Positions 32,125 to 36,675 of a stretch of 36,675 nucleotides of DNA are shown here, piece after piece; the stretch's first letter is position 1; each line of letters begins with the position of its first letter. A model generated the notes under the pieces. That model made no database searches, had not been told where the DNA came from, and saw only the letters and a program-made list of their open reading frames with translations. The stretch is taken from positions 1-36,675 of the forward strand of contig CAJUIX010000030.1 of the NCBI GenBank assembly GCA_910586665.1, read 5' to 3'. The stretch comes from an uncultured Duncaniella sp. Its GTDB lineage: Bacteria > Bacteroidota > Bacteroidia > Bacteroidales > Muribaculaceae. Made by a program: the position numbers and the translations under genes.

Positions 32125-32601
32125 ATGAGAATTCTGGATATAGTGCCGGGGACGTCTGTTGACGGCCCCGGCCTTCGTACAGCCATTTATTTTGCCGGCT
32201 GCGCCCACAGATGTGAAGGTTGCCACAATCCGCAGTCATGGAATTTTGAGGCAGGTCGTGAAATGGGCGTCGGTGAGCTTATGGATATTATCATAGATAA
32301 TGATTTCGACGTCACCTTTACAGGTGGTGATCCAGTCTATCAGGCAAAAGAAATCGTTCCCCTCGCGCGTGAGATTGTGAAAGCCGGGAAGACTATATGG
32401 TGCTACACTGGCTTCCGCTACGAAGAGCTATTGCATAACGGCTATGCTACAGAGCTGTTGCGCTATGTCGAAGTGCTTGTTGACGGGCCCTTTGTTGACG
32501 GTCTTCGGGATGTGAGGCTGCTGTTTCGCGGTTCGTCAAACCAACGCCTGGTAGATATCAAAAAAAGCACTCCCGATTCCGTCACGGAATGGGAGTGGTG
32601 A
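32125..32601 (+). CDS. nrdG: NrdG, activase of anaerobic ribonucleotide reductase
   Basis: A 158-aa radical SAM enzyme that installs the glycyl radical on NrdD. The [4Fe-4S] motif CAHRCEGC is at about residues 26-33, preceded by PGTSVDGPGLRTAIYF, and FTGGDPVYQ is the SAM-binding GGE-like motif (here GGD). It forms an operon with nrdD. The last codons double as the stem of a terminator for the convergent mlaF gene. Confidence 0.96.
   Translation: MRILDIVPGTSVDGPGLRTAIYFAGCAHRCEGCHNPQSWNFEAGREMGVGELMDIIIDNDFDVTFTGGDPVYQAKEIVPLAREIVKAGKTIWCYTGFRYEELLHNGYATELLRYVEVLVDGPFVDGLRDVRLLFRGSSNQRLVDIKKSTPDSVTEWEW
32560..32597 (-). terminator. mlaF terminator embedded in the nrdG 3' end
   Basis: On the minus strand CACTCCCATTCCG-TGA-CGGAATCGGGAGTG forms a 13-bp stem with one bulged base, followed by C and seven T. 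It is a strong intrinsic terminator about 40 nt past the mlaF stop, yet it lies inside the final codons of nrdG (PDSVTEWEW). Confidence 0.75.
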
Positions 32602-32637
32602 GATTACAAGTTATTGTAAATTGATTTTCGCGCTATA

Positions 32638-33420
32638 CTATTTTCCCGGTTGCGGGTGTTCGTTGGCGAGAACATAGGCTCTCACTTTTTGGAAGAGGTC
32701 GTTGGCGAAGACAAATTCATTGAGGGCCTCGTTGGAGGTCTCGTAGATTTGATGCATGTCGCCGACCCATTCGCGGTGCCCCTTGTTGATGAATATGATA
32801 TTCTCACCGATGCCGAGCACGGAGTTCATGTCGTGGGTGTTTATTATCGTGGTGATATTATATTCATGAGTGATATCGCTCAGAAGCTCGTCAATAAGTA
32901 TGGATGTGCGCGGGTCGAGGCCTGAGTTAGGCTCGTCGCAAAACAGGTATTTGGGGTTTAGGGCTATGGCGCGGGCGATTGCCACACGCTTCTGCATACC
33001 GCCGGAAATCTCTGAAGGAAATTTATTGTCAGCGCCTTTGAGGTTGACTCGCTCGAGGCAGAACTGTGCACGGTCTATGATTTCGGCATGGCTCATGTCG
33101 GTAAACATGGTCAGGGGGAACATTACATTGCCGAGGACTGTCTCCGAATCAAAGAGAGCTGAGCCTTGGAAGAGCATACCGATTTCCTTTCTTAGCTCCT
33201 TCACCTGGTTCTGGTCCATTTTAAGGACGTCGCGGCCGTCATAGAGGATTTCGCCTTTCTCTGGGCGCAACAGTCCGACGAGCGACTTCACGAGCACGGT
33301 CTTACCCGAACCGCTCTGTCCGATAATCAGATTGGTCTTACCTGTGTGGAAGGTGGCGCTGACATCATGGAGGATTGTCTTGCCATCGAAGGACTTGGTG
33401 ATATTCTTAACTTCTATCAT
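32638..33420 (-). CDS. mlaF: MlaF-like ABC transporter ATPase
   Basis: A 260-aa nucleotide-binding subunit of a MlaE-type lipid transporter, thought to move phospholipids between the membranes. Walker A is GQSGSGKT (about 35-42), the signature SEISGGMQKR, Walker B YLFCDEPNSGLDP and the switch His NTHD. It overlaps mlaE by 4 nt (ATGA), a coupled pair. No MlaD (MCE) gene follows: the unit ends at the terminator in nrdG. Confidence 0.9.
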   Translation of the reverse strand: MIEVKNITKSFDGKTILHDVSATFHTGKTNLIIGQSGSGKTVLVKSLVGLLRPEKGEILYDGRDVLKMDQNQVKELRKEIGMLFQGSALFDSETVLGNVMFPLTMFTDMSHAEIIDRAQFCLERVNLKGADNKFPSEISGGMQKRVAIARAIALNPKYLFCDEPNSGLDPRTSILIDELLSDITHEYNITTIINTHDMNSVLGIGENIIFINKGHREWVGDMHQIYETSNEALNEFVFANDLFQKVRAYVLANEHPQPGK

Positions 33421-34166
33421 TGCAGGAGGAGTCTGGTAAGTACGACATCAAGCAGCAGGATAAGGATGCTGGAGGCAACGACGGCGTTTGTCGACGCTTT
33501 GCCGACTTCGAGTGCGCCACCTTTGACATAGTAGCCATAGAAAGCCGCTACGGATGTAATTATATATGAGAAGAAGAGAGACTTGATAAGTCCGTACCAC
33601 ACATACCATTCCGAAAACATGGTCTGAAGGCCGTAGATGAATCGGTTTAGGGGTATTATTCCCGTAAATATCGAAATCAGCACACCTCCGAGAAATGAGG
33701 TGAAGATACAGAAGACGACCAGCACCGGCATGTAGATAAGGAAGCCGATGATTTTGGGCAGGACGAGGAAGTTGGCCGAGTTGACACCCATGATGTCGAG
33801 GGCGTCAATCTGCTCTGTCACCCTCATGGTGCCGATTTCGGATGCGATGTTTGATCCCACCTTGCCCGCGAGTATAAGACAGAGGATAGAGTTCGAAAAC
33901 TCGAGCAGGATAATCTCTCGTGTCGCAAGGCCTGTCGAATAGGAGGGGACAAGCGGCGATACGATATTGAGCTGCATCTGTATCGTGATGACGGCTCCGA
34001 TGAATAGCGATATGACAATCACCAACGGTATGGAGTCGACACCGAGTTTCGTTATTTCAAAGAATGTGCGTTTGAAGAAAGTCTTCCATCGGTCAGGTAT
34101 GGAAAACACCCTCTTTATAAATAGACAATATGTGCCAAAAGTGGTCAGAGAGTCAGTAATGAGCAT
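33417..34166 (-). CDS. mlaE: MlaE-like lipid transport permease
   Basis: A 249-aa membrane permease, partner of the ATPase. Family marks are the amphipathic N-terminus (FKRTFFEITKLGVDSIPLVI), GAVITIQMQL, LAGKVGSNIASEIGTMRVTE and QIDALDIMGVNSANFLVLPK. Five or so hydrophobic spans. A minus-strand TAATTTTG box at 34250-34257 should drive it. The 5' leader of about 80 nt holds a perfect 13-bp hairpin. Confidence 0.92.
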   Translation of the reverse strand: MLITDSLTTFGTYCLFIKRVFSIPDRWKTFFKRTFFEITKLGVDSIPLVIVISLFIGAVITIQMQLNIVSPLVPSYSTGLATREIILLEFSNSILCLILAGKVGSNIASEIGTMRVTEQIDALDIMGVNSANFLVLPKIIGFLIYMPVLVVFCIFTSFLGGVLISIFTGIIPLNRFIYGLQTMFSEWYVWYGLIKSLFFSYIITSVAAFYGYYVKGGALEVGKASTNAVVASSILILLLDVVLTRLLLQ

Positions 34167-34192
34167 GCCGTATAGAAGTAGTTAATATGTTT

Positions 34193-34223
34193 CACTGGCA
34201 AAAATACACAATTTTTGCCAGTG
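34193..34223. terminator. perfect 13-bp hairpin between hisS and mlaE
   Basis: CACTGGCAAAAAT-ACACA-ATTTTTGCCAGTG pairs in full. It follows hisS by 53 nt on the same strand but has no T-tract on the minus strand (the sequence continues AAACATATT). It also lies between the mlaE -7 box (34250-34257) and its ATG, so it is either the hisS terminator stem or a leader element of mlaE. Confidence 0.45.
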
Positions 34224-34249
34224 TGAGGATAAATTGTAGGTCAAAAGAC

Positions 34250-34257
34250 CAAAATTA
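34250..34257 (-). promoter_or_regulatory. -7 box of mlaE
   Basis: TAATTTTG on the minus strand matches TAnnTTTG, just after the end of hisS, giving a leader of about 80 nt for mlaE. Confidence 0.45.
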
Positions 34258-34275
34258 AGGCATGAATCGAGAGTC

Positions 34276-35637
34276 TCAGGCCAATTCTCCTAAAAGTTCA
34301 TCCACCGAAAGCTTCTTCTGCTCGCCTGTAGACATGTTTTTCAGAGTGACGCAGCCCTCTTCAAGCTCTGTTTCTCCGATTATGGCGACGTATGGGATAC
34401 CGAGGGTGTCGGCACGGCCCATCTGTTTCTTCATCTTGGCGGCGTCAGGATAGATTTCGGCAGAGATACCGTTTTCACGGAGCTTCTTTATGATTTCAAG
34501 CGAGCGGGCAGCTTCCCTGGTGCCGAAGTTGGTAAACATGACCCTTGCTGCTCCGGCGATGTCGGCAGGGTAGAGGTCGAGAGCGTTGAGCACGTCGTAG
34601 ATGCGGTCTGCACCGAAGGAGATGCCGACACCTGACACTTCAGGAAGCCCGAAGATTCCGGTGAGATTGTCGTAGCGGCCACCGCCTGTGATACTTCCTA
34701 TCTCCACGTCGCGGGCCTTGACCTCGATAATTGTCCCGGTGTAGTAGTTGAGTCCGCGGGCGAGGCTGACGTCAAGTTCGAGTTCGGCGCGCAAGCCGAG
34801 CATCTTCGAGCCTTCCATGACTTCGCGCAGCTCCTCGACACCTTTCAGTCCGGTCTCGCTTCCGGCAAGCAGCTCTGAAAGTCTGGCGAGACGCTCCTTG
34901 TTGCTTCCGGCAAGAGTGATTATAGGTGTGATTTTGTCGATAGCCTCATCGCTGAGCCCGCGCTCTGAAAGCTCGGCTTTCACATTGTCGAGGCCGATTT
35001 TGTCAATCTTGTCAATGGCAACGGTGATGTCGACGATTTTCTCAGGTTCACCTACAAGCTCCGCGATTCCGGCAAGTACCTTGCGGTTGTTTAGTTTGAT
35101 AGTGGTGCGGATGCCGAGACGGTTAAACACCTCGTCGATCATCTGTACGAGCTCGATTTCATTTAAAAGTGAATCGGAGCCTACGACATCGGCGTCACAC
35201 TGGTAGAACTCGCGGTAACGCCCTTTCTGCGGACGGTCAGCTCTCCATACGGGCTGTATTTGGAATCGCTTGAATGGGAAGGAGAGGTCGTTGCGGTGCA
35301 TTACCACGAAGCGGGCAAAGGGCACTGTAAGGTCGTAGCGCAGACCTTTTTCACAAAGCTTCGGGGCGAGCTTGGCGCAGTCGCCGGCGTTTATAAGGCC
35401 GGGATCGACCCCTTTGAGGAAATCACCTGAATCAAGTATCTTGAACAGGAGTTTGTCACCTTCCTCTCCATACTTGCCCATAAGGGTGGAGAGAGTCTCC
35501 ATAGCGGGAGTTTCTATCTGTTGGAATCCGAAAAGATGGAAGACGCTGCGGATTGTATCGAATATATAATTGCGGCGTGCCATTTCTACAGGGGTGAAGT
35601 CGCGCGTACCTTTGGGAATCGACGGTTTCTGAGCCAT
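34276..35637 (-). CDS. hisS: histidyl-tRNA synthetase
   Basis: A 453-aa class II synthetase that charges tRNA-His. The N-terminus PKGTRDFTPVEMARRNYIFD (motif 1 region), motif 2 (QPVWRADRPQKGRYREFYQC), the histidine-A loop LARGLNYYTGTIIEV and motif 3 (GGGRYDNLTG, GVGISFGADRI) are all present. A C-terminal anticodon-binding domain runs from about 365. Length is typical. It is divergent from nfo with abutting promoters. Confidence 0.97.
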   Translation of the reverse strand: MAQKPSIPKGTRDFTPVEMARRNYIFDTIRSVFHLFGFQQIETPAMETLSTLMGKYGEEGDKLLFKILDSGDFLKGVDPGLINAGDCAKLAPKLCEKGLRYDLTVPFARFVVMHRNDLSFPFKRFQIQPVWRADRPQKGRYREFYQCDADVVGSDSLLNEIELVQMIDEVFNRLGIRTTIKLNNRKVLAGIAELVGEPEKIVDITVAIDKIDKIGLDNVKAELSERGLSDEAIDKITPIITLAGSNKERLARLSELLAGSETGLKGVEELREVMEGSKMLGLRAELELDVSLARGLNYYTGTIIEVKARDVEIGSITGGGRYDNLTGIFGLPEVSGVGISFGADRIYDVLNALDLYPADIAGAARVMFTNFGTREAARSLEIIKKLRENGISAEIYPDAAKMKKQMGRADTLGIPYVAIIGETELEEGCVTLKNMSTGEQKKLSVDELLGELA

Positions 35638-35678
35638 AAAATAGTTGCTTGGGCTTATTAAATGTTAACCTTAATTTT

Positions 35679-35709
35679 TTTGCAAAGATACGAATATTTA
35701 GTAAATTTG
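35679..35709. promoter_or_regulatory. divergent promoters of nfo and hisS
   Basis: On the plus strand TTTG (35679-35682), 19 nt, TAAATTTG (35702-35709): an exact Bacteroidetes -33/-7 pair for nfo. On the minus strand TATCTTTG (35683-35690) serves hisS. The two -7 boxes lie between each other's -33 regions, so the promoters probably compete. Confidence 0.7.
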
Positions 35710-35739
35710 CGAAAATTTAATGCGTAATCATACTTGCCA

Positions 35740-36582
35740 ATGAAATATATCGGAGCACATGTCTCCTCGGACCAGGGCGTGAGCCGTGCGCCTGTCAACG
35801 CCTATAGGATTGGTGCGAAATCCTTTTCGCTCTTTACCCGGAATCCTTCTCGATGGACTTCTAAGGTTATCTCGGAGTCTGAAGCAGAGGCCTTTAAGGC
35901 TAACTGCATGAAGTATGGCTATACCCCCGAGGTCATATTGCCTCATGACAGCTTCCTCATCAATCTCGGTTCGCCGGACGCAGAGAAGCTTGTGAAGTCG
36001 CGCGAGGCTTTTCTTGATGAAGTGCGCCGGTGTGAGCAACTCGGGCTAACCATGCTTAACTTCCACCCGGGCTCTCACCTGAGGGAAATTGAAACCGATG
36101 CCTGTCTTGATTTAATAGCCGACTCGCTCAACATTGTTCTCGAAAAAACATCTGGCGTAAAAGCTGTGATAGAGAATACTGCAGGGCAGGGGAGCAATCT
36201 CGGTTATACTTTCGAGCAGATAGCACACATCATTGACAAGGTAGATGACAAGAGCCGTGTCGGAGTGTGTATTGATACCTGTCACGCCTATACTGCAGGC
36301 TATGACATGGTCGAAGAAGAGGCTTACAACAATACATGGAGTGATTTTGAACGTATCATAGGTTTTAAATATCTCGCAGGTATGCATCTCAACGACACTC
36401 GAAGAGCTCTTGGCTCGAGAATAGATCGCCATGCGCCTCTATTTACCGGCTATCTCAACGAGGATTTCTGGCGCAGATTGATGAATGACCCTCGCTTTGA
36501 CGGTATCCCGCTCATACTCGAAACTCCGAGTGAGGAGATTTGGGCGCGGGAGATAAAGCAGCTGTACGCATTGATTAAATGA
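35740..36582 (+). CDS. nfo: deoxyribonuclease IV (AP endonuclease)
   Basis: A 280-aa endonuclease IV that cuts DNA 5' to abasic sites in base excision repair, using three zinc ions. Motifs are GAHVSSDQGV, LPHDSFLINL, LNFHPGSHLR, VIENTAGQGSNLG, CIDTCHAYTAGYD, MHLNDTRRALGSRIDRHAPL and LILETPSEE, covering the metal ligands. The ATG at 35740 follows a strong promoter; a TTG lies two codons before. After the stop at 36582 the last 93 nt of the window hold nothing I can name. Confidence 0.96.
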   Translation: MKYIGAHVSSDQGVSRAPVNAYRIGAKSFSLFTRNPSRWTSKVISESEAEAFKANCMKYGYTPEVILPHDSFLINLGSPDAEKLVKSREAFLDEVRRCEQLGLTMLNFHPGSHLREIETDACLDLIADSLNIVLEKTSGVKAVIENTAGQGSNLGYTFEQIAHIIDKVDDKSRVGVCIDTCHAYTAGYDMVEEEAYNNTWSDFERIIGFKYLAGMHLNDTRRALGSRIDRHAPLFTGYLNEDFWRRLMNDPRFDGIPLILETPSEEIWAREIKQLYALIK

Positions 36583-36675
36583 TTCTTTTCTGATACCTTT
36601 CCAATATAATAAGACTTAAAATTAAGTACGATTTAAAAATTAATTAACATAATGAGGCATGTCATTTGTTTGTTG

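Noticed and set aside
1..36675. CRISPR array
   Set aside because: No run of regularly spaced identical repeats of 25-40 nt was seen; the only perfect tandem repeat is the 20-bp pair at 21073-21112.

Overview
The window looks like a chromosome segment from the order Bacteroidales. It carries SprA of the type IX secretion system, the glycine-lipid genes glsA and glsB, a MurA with Asp in place of the catalytic Cys, class III ribonucleotide reductase, and promoters that repeatedly match the Bacteroidetes TAnnTTTG box, without clear Shine-Dalgarno sites. A Muribaculaceae-like gut member would fit, but the family is a guess.

Positions 1 to about 6.9 kb are an AT-rich accessory region, probably part of a prophage or other integrated element. 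No integrase, transposase or structural gene is visible, and the left end lies outside the window. A leftward operon of small unknown genes faces a rightward block with two related HTH repressors. The 2.68-2.85 kb gap between them holds divergent promoter boxes and three ACGT-based operator-like repeats. The repressor/promoter unit appears duplicated. Within the leftward operon are three abnormal tRNA-like elements on the minus strand; two sit 23-24 nt before the start codon of a small gene and share the same spacer motif. The rightward block continues with a secreted protein, a two-pass membrane protein with a cytoplasmic coiled coil, an unknown protein, and a coupled Panacea-domain antitoxin/putative toxin pair.

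From about 7.1 kb the genes are of core type. A secreted protein is followed by the minus-strand run ruvA, sprA (2485 aa), pncB. A plus-strand run, rluA-like, glsA, glsB, galE, ends at a strong terminator shared with the convergent minus-strand run murB, murA, rel, lipoprotein, yihY-like, ridA. This run links peptidoglycan precursor synthesis with a (p)ppGpp synthetase whose hydrolase site is lost. Next come a Dabb protein and a HAD phosphatase, then nrdD-nrdG (anaerobic dNTP synthesis), convergent mlaE-mlaF (lipid transport), and the divergent pair hisS and nfo.

The most unusual material is the accessory region: tRNA-like elements without usable anticodon loops placed as gene leaders, the duplicated repressor/promoter switch, and the Panacea pair whose partner I do not recognise.
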